The notes: generated by a model not told the origin, from the letters alone. A DNA stretch of 64,000 bases from Lancefieldella parvula_C (GCF_000758945.1 NZ_JRND01000014.1:60700-124699); one strand, 5' to 3'. Positions 1 through 9,133 are shown, numbered from the stretch's first letter. Translations and numbers: made by a program.

Positions 1-1
1 C

Positions 2-637
2 AAGGAAGAAAACGTCCTCATTCCACTTTCCCTTGAGCACCTAACTGCTACTCAGTGGACCCAGATTGCTGCTGAAGAGAACGAGTTTGGCCACGCATTT
101 GGCGTCAATCCTCCTTCATGGCACGCAGATCCTCTTGAGCTTGCAAACGACAAGCTTAAAGAGATGGAAGCCGCAGCCGCTATGGACGAGAATAACGCTG
201 AAGCAGAAGAGGAAGCAATTTCTGCTGACGGTAAGGTTAAGCTCTCTACCGGTGAGTTCACCATTCCGCAGCTTGAGGCTGTCTTTGCAACTATTCCGCT
301 CGACATTACCTTTGTTGACGCTGATGACAAGACACGTTACTTCAGCCACGGCGACACCCGTGCTTTCCCTCGTCCTAAGAGCTGCCTTGGCCGCGACGTA
401 TATGACTGTCATCCACCAAAGAGCCAAGAGGCTGTTCGTCGCATCCTCACCGAGTTCAGGAGCGGTCGTAGCGACTCCTCTGAGTTCTGGTTTGAGGTCA
501 GGGATAAGTTCCTCTATGTCCGTTACTTTGCTGTTCGCGATGAAGAGGGCAATTACTTGGGCGCTCTTGAGACCACTCAGGACATCGGACCAATCCGCGC
601 TCTTGAGGGTGAGAACCGCAGAGGTTCTGACAGCTAA
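2..637 (+). CDS. C-terminal part of a hemerythrin/PAS (DUF438-type) protein, 5' end outside window
   Basis: The open frame enters from the left edge and gives 211 visible residues. The first ~30 look like the last helices of a hemerythrin-like (HHE) domain. An acidic, alanine-rich linker follows. The last ~100 residues form a PAS-like domain around TFVDADDKTRYFSHGDTRAF and CLGRDVYDCHPP, which is the signature of the PAS part of DUF438 proteins. Family members are cytoplasmic and are thought to sense redox state or small ligands, but their role is not settled. The ATG at 164 is internal to the frame and is not a credible start, because the similarity continues upstream of it. The N-terminal DUF438 domain expected by family architecture would lie outside the window. 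Confidence 0.8.
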   Translation, partial: KEENVLIPLSLEHLTATQWTQIAAEENEFGHAFGVNPPSWHADPLELANDKLKEMEAAAAMDENNAEAEEEAISADGKVKLSTGEFTIPQLEAVFATIPLDITFVDADDKTRYFSHGDTRAFPRPKSCLGRDVYDCHPPKSQEAVRRILTEFRSGRSDSSEFWFEVRDKFLYVRYFAVRDEEGNYLGALETTQDIGPIRALEGENRRGSDS

Positions 638-690
638 GATCTTGCGCGCGTAAAACCCTGAGTTGCCTCTTAAAAATTTTGTACGACTTG

Positions 691-726
691 GTAGGCGATG
701 TGTCCTTTTTAAGGCACATCGCCTAC
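691..726. repeat. Perfect 12-bp inverted repeat in the leader of the MFS gene
   Basis: GTAGGCGATGTG (691-702) is repeated exactly inverted as CACATCGCCTAC (715-726). The 12-base centre can extend the stem by four more pairs (CCTT with AAGG) past one bulged T. The structure lies between the PAS protein stop (637) and the MFS start (757). No run of T follows it, so it is not a standard terminator for either strand. It could be an RNA leader structure, a stabilising 3' hairpin for the upstream gene, or a dimeric regulator site. Confidence 0.55.
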
Positions 727-756
727 ACTATTTCTGGCCAAAAGAGAGGAGCCTCA

Positions 757-2019
757 GTGCTACATCGTTTACTCGGCACTAAATATGCATACGCCATCGT
801 TGCAACTTGTATTGTCATCATGTTTTTGCCGTGCGCCATTATCCTTACGTGCTTTGGCATCTTTATCACACCAGTTTCACAATATTTTGGCGTTCCCCGC
901 GTTGCCTTCTCCGCGGTCTTCTCGGTGCTCTGCATTGCCATGACGGTAGTTCTGCCATTCATAGGCAAGTTCTATAAAACGCACGACACGCGCCTTGTGC
1001 TTTCTGCAAGCGTTATCATTTGTGCAATTTCATATGGAGCTATGTCAGCAGCTCAAGAGATGTGGCATTTTTATCTCTGCGCAGTGGGACTTGGTATTGG
1101 CGTACCTGCGCTCATGTTCTTGTGTGTCCCTGCCCTCATCAACGATTGGTTTGACCAGCGCGTTGGTACTTTTATGGGTCTCTGCTTTGCATTTACCGGC
1201 ATTGGCGGCACTGTCTTTAACCCCATTGGATCTGCCATTATCTCCTCTGGCCCTGAAGGTTGGCGCGCTTGCTATCTGATTTTTGCCCTGGTTATGCTTG
1301 TAGGAACACTCCCCTTCACCCTTTTTGTGGTGCGCGAGAAACCCCAAGACCTTGGCCTTACCCCTCTTACCTTCTCCTCTACTGACGAGAAAAACGTTGA
1401 GGTTGCAGAGACTTCTTCAACCGACATCTCTGCTGATGACGCAATGAAATATCCAGAGTTTTATATGGTCGCTGCGTTTTACGCGCTCATTACCTTTAAC
1501 CAGCAAATCTCTCAGTACTTCCCAAGCTATGCAGCAACCTTTGCAGAAACTGCTCCTGCCATTGCCGCTGCCACAGGCCTTCTTGCTGGAACAACTATGC
1601 TGGGTCAAGCAATTGGAAAAGTGCTTCTAGGTGCTTTAAGCGATATCTCCGTGAAGCTTGCTTGCTTTGTAGGAATTTTCTCGGGTATTGTTGGCTTACT
1701 TTTGCTGGGAGTTAAACTTCCGGTGTTGCCGCTCTTGCTGGCAGGAACCTTCCTTTTTGGAATTGCCTATGCCCTTACAACGGTCGGATCTCCACTTTTG
1801 GTACGTGCGGTCTTTGGTAAAAAAGATTCCACTCTTATTTACTCAAGAATTGCAGGTGTAAGCAGCTTTGTCTCTGCTTGTGCGCTCATTATTTGGAGCC
1901 TGATTGTAGATGGTTCAGCCCACGGTTTCTTGGTGCTCTTTGGCATTGGTATTGTGCTGATGAGTAGTTGTCTTGCCCTAGCGCTCGCTGCACTTAAGCG
2001 CGCTGACAAACGAGCATAA
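757..2019 (+). CDS. MFS transporter, 12 membrane segments
   Basis: This is an integral membrane transporter of the major facilitator superfamily, about 420 residues with roughly 12 hydrophobic segments in two halves split by a charged cytoplasmic loop (VVREKPQDLGL, then an acidic stretch). The pattern resembles oxalate/formate-antiporter-like MFS proteins, but the substrate cannot be read from sequence. The frame is open from 679, but GTG at 757 is the better start because AGGAG (747-751) sits five bases before it and the first membrane segment follows at once. Its 3' end overlaps the convergent spermidine-synthase-like gene by 26 bp. A strong inverted repeat lies in its leader (691-726). Confidence 0.85.
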   Translation: MLHRLLGTKYAYAIVATCIVIMFLPCAIILTCFGIFITPVSQYFGVPRVAFSAVFSVLCIAMTVVLPFIGKFYKTHDTRLVLSASVIICAISYGAMSAAQEMWHFYLCAVGLGIGVPALMFLCVPALINDWFDQRVGTFMGLCFAFTGIGGTVFNPIGSAIISSGPEGWRACYLIFALVMLVGTLPFTLFVVREKPQDLGLTPLTFSSTDEKNVEVAETSSTDISADDAMKYPEFYMVAAFYALITFNQQISQYFPSYAATFAETAPAIAAATGLLAGTTMLGQAIGKVLLGALSDISVKLACFVGIFSGIVGLLLLGVKLPVLPLLLAGTFLFGIAYALTTVGSPLLVRAVFGKKDSTLIYSRIAGVSSFVSACALIIWSLIVDGSAHGFLVLFGIGIVLMSSCLALALAALKRADKRA

Positions 2020-2749
2020 GGTTATCTGGCTCTGTTGGGTCTGCCTCTGGATCAAAAGGAATAACCTCTACCTCTTCAAACACTGTGCGAGCAGCATCTA
2101 GAAGCACTTCAAGCTGATGCGCTCCCTCTCCTACCTGTGCAGAAACTACATTTGTGAGATATCTTCCACCAGGAGTAAGACAATGTGCCACCAGGCTCAT
2201 CCACTCGCTGGTCATCATAGCCGCTGGAGGAACTTCTCCGCTAAAGCAATCATTTAAGATAGCGTCATAGCGCCTATTATCAGAGGTAGCTAGGCTCTTT
2301 ATATACTCAACGCCATCAGCTACCTGTACCTGAAGCCTACCATTACTCTCTCTAATAGCTTCATCCACAAAGAAATAGCTGCGAGCAAGGTCTGCAATTT
2401 TAGGATCAAGCTCCAGTGCGTCACAAGAAACCTCTGGATAATGAGCCACTAAATATCGAGGATACGAGCAACCACCAGCGCCCAACATTAAGACTGAGTG
2501 TACGGGACAGGCAGCTTCAAACAACAAGTCGTACAGCTCAAGATAAGGAAATACCAGCTGGTTCTTTCTTGAATCTGTGTACGTTGCACTTTCATAGGCG
2601 CCGCCCTGCCACAACACACGTATTTCTCCACCTTCACCATCTGAGATAGGAAACACCAGCGCAGGGCCATTCAGTGCCTGAGGTTCAACGCAAATACCTG
2701 CACAAGTTAGGAGCTCCATATCATGAGCAGTAAGCTGTTTTTCTGACAT
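1994..2749 (-). CDS. Spermidine-synthase-like SAM-dependent methyltransferase-fold protein
   Basis: The 251-residue protein has the Rossmann fold of the spermidine synthase/methyltransferase group. The glycine loop reads LMLGAGGCSYPRYL (about residue 90), the acidic ribose-binding position is in ALELDPKIADLAR, and a DAILNDCFSG segment stands where polyamine synthases carry the catalytic aspartate region. The glycine loop and NDCFSG differ from classical SpeE, so polyamine synthesis should not be assumed. The start has a good ribosome binding site (AAGGAG, then CTCC, then ATG). It lies downstream of and in the same direction as the M18 aminopeptidase, with a 73-bp gap that contains one copy of the GGCGAGAA motif. 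Confidence 0.75.
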   Translation of the reverse strand: MSEKQLTAHDMELLTCAGICVEPQALNGPALVFPISDGEGGEIRVLWQGGAYESATYTDSRKNQLVFPYLELYDLLFEAACPVHSVLMLGAGGCSYPRYLVAHYPEVSCDALELDPKIADLARSYFFVDEAIRESNGRLQVQVADGVEYIKSLATSDNRRYDAILNDCFSGEVPPAAMMTSEWMSLVAHCLTPGGRYLTNVVSAQVGEGAHQLEVLLDAARTVFEEVEVIPFDPEADPTEPDNLMLVCQRA

Positions 2750-2822
2750 GGAGCTCCTTCGAGTAATGTGTTGTATGCGGTATGTCTAAGTATAGCTAGT
2801 ACACGGGGTTTCTCGCCAGGTA

Positions 2823-4181
2823 CTACCTCAACTCAAACGAATCGGCATCGGTGATGCAGACGCAGGTGTCATAGAACGCCCTGAGCGATCGGTACCCTAA
2901 AAGCGTGTCTTTGGTGCCCGCGGTCTCGTAGACGGAGTGCATAGCAAGCTGTGGCAGACCTACGTCAACGGCGTGCATGCTGGCCTGAATGTTGGAGAGG
3001 TTGCCCAGCGTTGATCCACCTGGCATGTCGCTTCTATTGGCAAAAACCTGGTAAGGAATGTTTTGTTGCTTCCAAATAGCCTCAACAATGGCGCGGCTAA
3101 ACGCATCGGTGCAGTACGACTGACGGGCTGCTTCCTTGATAACCATGCCGCCATTGAGATAAGGCTTGTTGGCCGCATCGTGCTTCTCGGGATAATTGGG
3201 GTGTACCGCATGCGCATTATCGCAGCTTACCAGCAAAGATGCCGAGAGCGCTCGGTAGTAATCGTCCTGTGTAAAGCCAAGCGTGGCGTTTACGCGTTGC
3301 AAGGTGTCTTTAAGAAATGTGGACTGAGCGCCCTGCTTGGTGTTTGAACCAACTTCCTCATTGTCAAAGCAGGTATACACAGAGATGTCCTGCTCATTTG
3401 AGGAAGCAAGGAAGGCCTTAAGCGCTACAAAGGCGCACTGAAGGTCATCTAGGTGACCAGCGGAAACAAACTCCTTCTTAGCACCCCAAATGCGGCCGCC
3501 CGTGTGATCAACTAAGAACAAATCGCGAGAAAGAATGTCCTCTTGAGACACGCCTGCTGCGTCTGCTACCAGGGCGTTAAAGGCGCCAGGATTAAGCTCT
3601 CCAGCACTAAAGAGCGGCATCAAATCTTTAGCACGATTAAACTCTGGCGAGAGACCATTTTTGTGCTCAAGATGAATAGCCAAGCTTGGAATCATAACAA
3701 CATCGTCTTCAATGTTGACCAGCCTAGACTCTACCTTGTTTCCTACCTTGACCAGCACACGACCGGCAATACCCAAAGGACGGTCAAACCACGTGTGATC
3801 AAGCATGCCGCCGTATGCCTCGGTGTTCAGACGAAGCGAGTTGCCCTCACCGGTAAGCTCTGGCTGAGCTTTTACCTTGTAGGTTGGAGAATCGCCGTGG
3901 GCAACAGCAAGCTGGAAGTGATAAGGAGCATCAGCGCTTGTGGTTTGGGGCTCACGGTACTTCTCGCCAACTTTCCAGGCAACAATTGAAGAATTGTTGC
4001 GCGTGGTAAAGTAAGCGCCGCCAGGCTGAACATCCCAAGAAGAACCCTCGGAGAGATAGGTAAAACCGTTCTCTAACAGGTACTCTTTGATGGTTTGCGT
4101 GGTATGAAACATAGAAGGGCTCTGCTTAATAAAAGCAAGGAGCTCCTCAGAAAGAGCAAGTGACTCATTCAAATCAGACAT
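2823..4181 (-). CDS. M18 family aminopeptidase
   Basis: This is a cytoplasmic zinc aminopeptidase of family M18 (aspartyl aminopeptidase type) that removes N-terminal, often acidic, residues from peptides. At 452 residues it has the normal family length. Metal-site motifs are visible: VAHGDSPTYKVK with H95 and D97, SAGHLDDLQC near residue 240, and CFDNEEVGSNTKQGA near 270, where the paired glutamates supply the general base and a ligand. AAAGG precedes the ATG at 4181. It is divergent from the exonuclease gene, and the 153-bp gap between them must hold both promoters. Confidence 0.93.
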   Translation of the reverse strand: MSDLNESLALSEELLAFIKQSPSMFHTTQTIKEYLLENGFTYLSEGSSWDVQPGGAYFTTRNNSSIVAWKVGEKYREPQTTSADAPYHFQLAVAHGDSPTYKVKAQPELTGEGNSLRLNTEAYGGMLDHTWFDRPLGIAGRVLVKVGNKVESRLVNIEDDVVMIPSLAIHLEHKNGLSPEFNRAKDLMPLFSAGELNPGAFNALVADAAGVSQEDILSRDLFLVDHTGGRIWGAKKEFVSAGHLDDLQCAFVALKAFLASSNEQDISVYTCFDNEEVGSNTKQGAQSTFLKDTLQRVNATLGFTQDDYYRALSASLLVSCDNAHAVHPNYPEKHDAANKPYLNGGMVIKEAARQSYCTDAFSRAIVEAIWKQQNIPYQVFANRSDMPGGSTLGNLSNIQASMHAVDVGLPQLAMHSVYETAGTKDTLLGYRSLRAFYDTCVCITDADSFELR

Positions 4182-4334
4182 GCGTAAAACCTTTCATAGA
4201 ACTGTGTTGCACTCAACAGCCTAGCACGCATTTTTGGTGAGGCGCGCACTTTCTAGAAAATGACGCAAAGAATACGCGCTTCAGGGTAGATACTTATATG
4301 TTGAACTAATTCTCACCCACCAAAGCGAGAGTGT

Positions 4335-5303
4335 ATGGATATCAATCAAGCTATTGAGCACGCTAATGCGTTTGTCATACCTGGCCTTCTTGTTGATGAT
4401 CAGTCCATTATCGGCGAGGTCAATAAAAACTGTGATGCCATTAAAACGCTGCTTGATGCCTGGAAGGAAGCTCCTCTAGGTCAAGAGCCTGTAGAGTTTT
4501 CTGTCATTCAACAACTTGCAGATAGAACGCGCTCACTCTGCGATACCTACGGTGTGGAGAGACTCAGAAACCATCGAGGCGTTGGTCTTTCTCGCGGTCT
4601 TTCAAACGACGACCTTGCGGCTGCTGTTGCAAAGATGCAGCGTCGTCGTCCTAAGGCTGTCTTTAAAACCGCAGGCCCTCTTCTTAACGACTTGCAAATT
4701 GCCTATGTCGAGAAGAGTGTTTCTGGCACGGTGCTGGGCATTGATATTGAGACCACGTCGCGCTTCCCTGAGCTGGGTTACATTGTTAACGTGGGCTTTG
4801 AGTTCTGGAATCTTGGTCGCAATACCGTTGCCGTAGAGCCTCACACCGCCTACTTTGGCATTCCAGAGATGTACAAAGAAAAGGGTGTCCCTCTTGCCGA
4901 TATTCACCAGATTACCTGGAAAGATGTTGAGGGCAAAAAATCATTTAGAGACGATAAAAAAGCCCAAGAGGCCCTGCTGGCAACTATGAAAAAGATTCCT
5001 TTTATGGCCCACAATGCCGCCTTTGAGGATTCTTGGTTCATGTTCAACATTGATGGCTACGCAGAAGCTAGAAAAGCGGGCAAGATTATTGTTATTGACT
5101 CCCGTGATATCTGCCGTCGCTTGGACCCAGAAATTAGGTCTCTTCCCCGTGAGTCTTCCCCAGCCGCACTTGAGAACTGGGCGCGTCGTAGGCACACGCT
5201 TGCGGCGGACGAGAAGGAACGTCACTTAGGACTTGAAGACGTAGACCTTATGATTCGCACCGTTCAAGCAGAGTTTGCAGACCACAATATGTTTGAAGAC
5301 TAG
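4335..5303 (+). CDS. DEDDh 3'-5' exonuclease domain protein (DnaQ superfamily)
   Basis: The 322-residue protein carries the four acidic residues and histidine of DnaQ-type exonucleases. Exo I is GIDIETT with D137 and E139, Exo II is AHNAAFED with D232, and Exo III is HLGLED with H297 and D302 (the DEDDh spacing H-x4-D). It should therefore remove nucleotides from 3' ends with two metal ions. The first ~130 residues, which include VERLRNHRGVGLSRGLS, match no domain I recognise and are charged and mostly helical in character. It is not the replicative proofreading subunit in any way the sequence shows. A nuclease in DNA or RNA repair or turnover is the safest reading. Confidence 0.8.
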   Translation: MDINQAIEHANAFVIPGLLVDDQSIIGEVNKNCDAIKTLLDAWKEAPLGQEPVEFSVIQQLADRTRSLCDTYGVERLRNHRGVGLSRGLSNDDLAAAVAKMQRRRPKAVFKTAGPLLNDLQIAYVEKSVSGTVLGIDIETTSRFPELGYIVNVGFEFWNLGRNTVAVEPHTAYFGIPEMYKEKGVPLADIHQITWKDVEGKKSFRDDKKAQEALLATMKKIPFMAHNAAFEDSWFMFNIDGYAEARKAGKIIVIDSRDICRRLDPEIRSLPRESSPAALENWARRRHTLAADEKERHLGLEDVDLMIRTVQAEFADHNMFED

Positions 5304-5394
5304 GCAACGTTGTCGGTCATCTGTGTTCAAGCGTTATACTAAAGAGTGCATAAACTAGATTTTCTCGCTAGAAAATAACTGCCAAGGAGGAGTT

Positions 5395-6909
5395 TTGTCA
5401 GAGAAGCAGGTTAGAGTACGTTTTGCGCCATCCCCAACAGGTAAATTGCACATCGGAGGTGCGCGTACTGCTATCTATAACTGGGCTTTTGCTCGCGCAA
5501 ATGGTGGCAAGTTTATTCTTCGTATTGATGACACAGATCCTACGCGCTCAACTGAGGAAAACACTCAGATTATTCTGCGCGCCATGAAGTGGCTTGGTCT
5601 TGATTGGGACGAGGGTCCAGACAAGGGCGGCGATTGCGGCCCTTATAGCCAGACCGAGCGTCTTGATTTGTATCGTGAGGCAGCAAATAAACTGCTGGCA
5701 GAGGGCAAGGCGTACCCTTGCTTCTGCACGCCAGAGAAGCTTGCTGAAGACAAGAAGGCCGCAGAAGAGCGCCACGACCCCTTCCAGGGCTATCAGCGTA
5801 CCTGCAGAAACATTGATCCTGCAGAGGCACAGCGCCGCATTGATGCTGGCGAGCCTTATACCATCCGCATCAAGGTTCCTCTGGACCGCGGCGACGTTAT
5901 TGTCCACGACGCTGTTCACGGTGACGTAACCTTTAATGCTCGCGAGCTTGATGACTTTATCATCTTCCGTTCTGACGGCACCCCAACTTATAACTTTGCC
6001 ACCGTTGTTGATGACGCTGGCATGGGCATTACCCACATCATTCGTGGCGATGACCACCTGTCCAACACTCCTCGTCAGATTATGGTGTACGAGGCTCTGG
6101 GCGCACCCGTTCCAACCTTCGCACACATCTCCATGATTTTGGGTCCTGACGGCAAGAAGCTCTCCAAGCGCCATGGAGCAACCTCTGTTGAAGAGTATCG
6201 TGACCAGGGCTATCTTGCAGATGCCTTTGTCAACTACCTGGCTCTTCTCGGCTGGTCACTTGATGGCGAGACAACCATTGTTCCTCGTGACGTTTTGGCA
6301 TCTCAGTTCTCTCTGGACCACGTTTCCAAGAACCCTGCTAAGTCCGATCCAGAGCGTCTGAACTGGATTAATGCAACGTATCTTGCCAATATGGACAACC
6401 AGACCTTTGCAAAGAGGGTTCTGATTCCAGAGCTTGTGGGCGCAGGTCTAGAGCCTGTTCAGGGCAATGCAACTGACGCAGATGAGATTTACGCAACTCG
6501 TCCAGGCTGGTATGACCTGCTCTCCGAGATTCTTCGTCCTCGTACCACAGTAAGCCCAGACGTCATTGAGAAGTCCCGCTTCCTATATGAAGGCGCAAAC
6601 GTCACCCTTGATCAGAAGAGCGTTGAGAAGGGTCTTACCAAAGACGCTGCTCAGAGTGCTACCGTCCTTGCGGCTGCAAAGACTGCTCTTGAGGGCGTTT
6701 CTGAGGACGAGTGGAAGGCTGCGGCAATTGACGCTGCCCTTGAGGTGCTTCCAGAGCAGCTTGACCTTAAGAAGCGCATTGTCTTCCAGTCCATTCGCGT
6801 TGCTGAGTGCGGCAACATGGTCTCCCCTCCTCTTGGAGAGTCTATGGAGCTTCTTGGTCGTGAAGTTTGCCTTGCTCGCCTTGACCGCGCTCTGGAGCTT
6901 TGCAAATAA
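5395..6909 (+). CDS. gltX: Glutamate--tRNA ligase
   Basis: This class I aminoacyl-tRNA synthetase charges tRNA-Glu. At 504 residues it is the usual length. The ATP-binding signatures are PSPTGKLHIGGARTA (the HIGH motif as HIGG at residues 19-22) and KKLSKRHG (the KMSKS motif) near residue 255. The start is TTG at 5395, directly after a strong AAGGAGGAG (5384-5392), and no nearby ATG competes. The gene is followed by a clear intrinsic terminator at 6975. Whether the enzyme also charges tRNA-Gln cannot be read here; no gatCAB gene lies in the window. Confidence 0.97.
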   Translation: MSEKQVRVRFAPSPTGKLHIGGARTAIYNWAFARANGGKFILRIDDTDPTRSTEENTQIILRAMKWLGLDWDEGPDKGGDCGPYSQTERLDLYREAANKLLAEGKAYPCFCTPEKLAEDKKAAEERHDPFQGYQRTCRNIDPAEAQRRIDAGEPYTIRIKVPLDRGDVIVHDAVHGDVTFNARELDDFIIFRSDGTPTYNFATVVDDAGMGITHIIRGDDHLSNTPRQIMVYEALGAPVPTFAHISMILGPDGKKLSKRHGATSVEEYRDQGYLADAFVNYLALLGWSLDGETTIVPRDVLASQFSLDHVSKNPAKSDPERLNWINATYLANMDNQTFAKRVLIPELVGAGLEPVQGNATDADEIYATRPGWYDLLSEILRPRTTVSPDVIEKSRFLYEGANVTLDQKSVEKGLTKDAAQSATVLAAAKTALEGVSEDEWKAAAIDAALEVLPEQLDLKKRIVFQSIRVAECGNMVSPPLGESMELLGREVCLARLDRALELCK

Positions 6910-6974
6910 CGCGTGAATGCGCGGTTGCCGCGTATTCTTCCAAGCGTAAGTGGGTATCAAAAGTAAAACCACAC

Positions 6975-7012
6975 AAGAGCTGTAAAACAGATGGTTTTGC
7001 AGCTCTTTTATC
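6975..7012 (+). terminator. Intrinsic terminator after gltX
   Basis: AAGAGCTGTAAAAC (6975-6988) pairs with GTTTTGCAGCTCTT (6994-7007), a 14-pair stem with one G-U pair and a five-base loop. TTTAT follows. It separates gltX from the serine dehydratase gene, whose own ribosome binding site starts at 7033. Confidence 0.8.
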
Positions 7013-7041
7013 GTTACCGTTTGTTTAGTTTTGGAGTAACT

Positions 7042-8691
7042 ATGATTTCTATGTCTGCGTTTGAGGTCCTTGGCCCCATTATGGTGGGTCCTTCTTCCTC
7101 GCACACAGCAGGAGCCTTGCGCATTGCTCTGGTTGCACGCTCGCTTGCGCCAAAGCAGCTGGAGCGCGTTGAGTTTTGGCTCTACAACTCCTTCTCTCAT
7201 ACCCACCTTGGTCACGGCACTGATTATGCTCTGATTGCAGGAATCTTAGGCCTTGCTCCAGACGATACGCGCGTCCGTGAAGCACTTACCCTGGCAGAAG
7301 AAGCCCATCTTAACTACAGCGTTATTGAGAAGGGCGACGACGAAACTCTGCACCCAAACACCGTAGAAATTCACCTCTACGGTGCAGATAACGTTCATGT
7401 TTCTGTTATGGGCGAGTCCGTAGGTGGCGGCCGTATTCGTATTTCTGGTGTTAACGGCGTGCGCATTCGCATGTCTGGCGATATGCCCACTATTTTTGTT
7501 TCACATCGCGATAAACCCGGTGTTCTTGCAGCTCTCACTACTATTTTGGCTACACAAAACATCAATGTTGCAACTATGCGCACCTTCCGCTCAGAGCGCG
7601 GCGGCTTTGCCCACACTGTCTTTGAGATTGACGAGCCTATTGAGCAGAAAGTCCTCGACCTCTTCCAGCTGGCACCTCACGTTTCGTATGCCGCTCAGGT
7701 TTCCATTCCAGGAGCAGCTCCACAGGTCACAAACGACGTGCTTTCAGGAGCCTTTGACAACGGCGCAGATCTTCTCGCCAGGTGCTCCAAGACAGGAGCC
7801 TCTATTGGCCAGATTATGCGCCAGCGCGAGAAGGACCTGCGACCAGATGCCGACGTAGACGCCGAGATGGCTCATGTTCTTGAGATTATGCGCGATGAGG
7901 TTCACGACACTATCAAGACGCCTCGTCAGTCCATTGGTAGTCTGCTCAACGGCCAGGCCAAAACCGTAGCTAACACCCCAGCTGCAATCTCAAGTGCGCT
8001 TATGGGCACCACGCAAACACGAGCCGTTGCGTACGCTATGGCCGTGCTTGAGCGCTCAGCAACCATGGGTGTTATCGTAGCCGCTCCTACTGCAGGCGCT
8101 TCTGGCGTTGTACCAGGATCGCTTATCTCGGTAGCAGAAGAGATTGGTGCCACCGACGAGCAAGTTATTTCTGCGCTTTGGAATGCAAGTGCTATTGGAG
8201 CCATCCTAACCACCAACGCAAGTGTTTCTGGCGCTGAGGGCGGCTGTCAGGCAGAGGTTGGATCTGCTGCTGCCATGAGCGCATCTGCACTGACCGAGCT
8301 CTTGGGTGGCACTCCTCAACAGTGCTTGGACGCTGCTTCTATTGCCATCTCTAACCTTCTAGGACTTGTCTGTGACCCGGTCAGAGGACTGGTTGAGTAT
8401 CCTTGCCAAGATAGAAACGCTATTGGTGTAGCCGCTGCCGTAAGCTCTTCTCAGCTTGCTCTTGCGGGCGTTGGTAACCCAATTCCGTTTGATGAGGTTG
8501 CACACGCTATGGCAGAAGTTGGCGCCGCGCTTCCTGTTTCTCTTAGAGAAACAGCTAAAGGTGGTCTTGCCGCAACTCCAAGCGCTCCTACCGCATGCGC
8601 AAGTTGCACCGGCTGTGCCCCTCTTGACCAGGCGCTTATTGATGCAGAACGCATGCTCAGCTCAAATACGAGAGACGTTCCTTGCGCTTAG
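7042..8691 (+). CDS. sdaA: L-serine dehydratase, iron-sulfur, fused beta and alpha parts with ACT domain
   Basis: The enzyme deaminates L-serine to pyruvate and ammonia in the cytoplasm using a [4Fe-4S] cluster. In this 549-residue chain the beta part is N-terminal (GPIMVGPSSSHTAGALR). An ACT domain follows (HRDKPGVLAALTTILA to about residue 215), and the alpha catalytic part is C-terminal (APTAGASGVVPG, EGGCQAEVGSA, CDPVRGLVEYPCQDRNA). Cysteines in GGCQAE, CDPVRG and YPCQDR are the likely cluster ligands. The C-terminal tail CASCTGCAP fits the serine-mimicking tail known in the family. ATG at 7042 is preferred over the upstream frame start because GGAG (7033-7036) lies five bases before it. 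The tRNA promoter begins just past its stop. Confidence 0.93.
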   Translation: MISMSAFEVLGPIMVGPSSSHTAGALRIALVARSLAPKQLERVEFWLYNSFSHTHLGHGTDYALIAGILGLAPDDTRVREALTLAEEAHLNYSVIEKGDDETLHPNTVEIHLYGADNVHVSVMGESVGGGRIRISGVNGVRIRMSGDMPTIFVSHRDKPGVLAALTTILATQNINVATMRTFRSERGGFAHTVFEIDEPIEQKVLDLFQLAPHVSYAAQVSIPGAAPQVTNDVLSGAFDNGADLLARCSKTGASIGQIMRQREKDLRPDADVDAEMAHVLEIMRDEVHDTIKTPRQSIGSLLNGQAKTVANTPAAISSALMGTTQTRAVAYAMAVLERSATMGVIVAAPTAGASGVVPGSLISVAEEIGATDEQVISALWNASAIGAILTTNASVSGAEGGCQAEVGSAAAMSASALTELLGGTPQQCLDAASIAISNLLGLVCDPVRGLVEYPCQDRNAIGVAAAVSSSQLALAGVGNPIPFDEVAHAMAEVGAALPVSLRETAKGGLAATPSAPTACASCTGCAPLDQALIDAERMLSSNTRDVPCA

Positions 8692-8746
8692 AGATGCGTT
8701 TTGTATAATATTTTTTGCTGCAAACAGAATTTCTTGAAATTATTGC

Positions 8747-8775
8747 TTGCATCTCTGACGAGTCTCCTTTATAGT
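8747..8775 (+). promoter_or_regulatory. Promoter of the tRNA-Gln/tRNA-Glu pair
   Basis: TTGCAT (8747-8752) and TATAGT (8770-8775) are separated by exactly 17 bases. Transcription would start near 8782, about 27 bases before tRNA-Gln. A second possible promoter lies just upstream, with TTGCGC (8682-8687) and a perfect TATAAT (8704-8709) 16 bases apart, overlapping the end of the serine dehydratase gene. Confidence 0.6.
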
Positions 8776-8808
8776 TATTTCTCGCGCTGATGCGCACGGA
8801 TGACATCT

Positions 8809-8882
8809 TGGGATATCGTCTAGTGGTAGGACAGCGGATTCTGGTTCCGTCAACGGGAGTTCGACTCTCTCTATCCCAGCCA
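8809..8882 (+). tRNA. tRNA-Gln (anticodon CTG)
   Basis: The cloverleaf is complete. The acceptor arms TGGGATA and TATCCCA pair fully, G is the discriminator, and CCA is encoded. The anticodon stem GCGGA/TCCGT encloses loop TTCTGGT with anticodon CTG at 8841-8843. The T arm carries GTTCGA. It is cotranscribed with the tRNA-Glu that starts 20 bases later. Confidence 0.96.
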
Positions 8883-8901
8883 TGTCCTCCCAGTCATACA
8901 T

Positions 8902-8978
8902 GGCCCGTTCGTCTAGCGGTTCAGGACGCCGCCCTCTCAAGGCGGAGATCACCAGTTCGAATCTGGTACGGGCTACCA
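8902..8978 (+). tRNA. tRNA-Glu (anticodon CTC)
   Basis: The acceptor arms are GGCCCGT and ACGGGCT, with a G-U first pair as in other actinobacterial tRNA-Glu genes. The discriminator is A, followed by an encoded CCA. The anticodon stem CCGCC/GGCGG holds loop CTCTCAA with anticodon CTC. A T-arm GTTCGAAT is present. A UUCG-loop terminator follows eight bases later. Confidence 0.96.
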
Positions 8979-8985
8979 AATGTTC

Positions 8986-9010
8986 AAGGACTTCTTCGGA
9001 AGTCCTTTTT
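8986..9010 (+). terminator. Intrinsic terminator after the tRNA pair
   Basis: AAGGACTTC (8986-8994) and GAAGTCCTT (8999-9007) form a perfect nine-pair stem closed by a C(TTCG)G tetraloop. A run of T follows. Confidence 0.92.
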
Positions 9011-9133
9011 GTTTATCTCAACACCACTTTTGCTTCTATCGTAAAATAGACCAGTCTGTTTGAAATAACTGTCACGCCCAGTCGTGTGACCCAGAAGTAT
9101 AAGAATTTTTACTAACACCTTGATTGGATCAGG

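Noticed and set aside
5548..6174. Open frame of 208 codons opposite gltX
   Set aside because: GltX is certain on the other strand; the antisense frame has no ribosome binding site or conserved motif.
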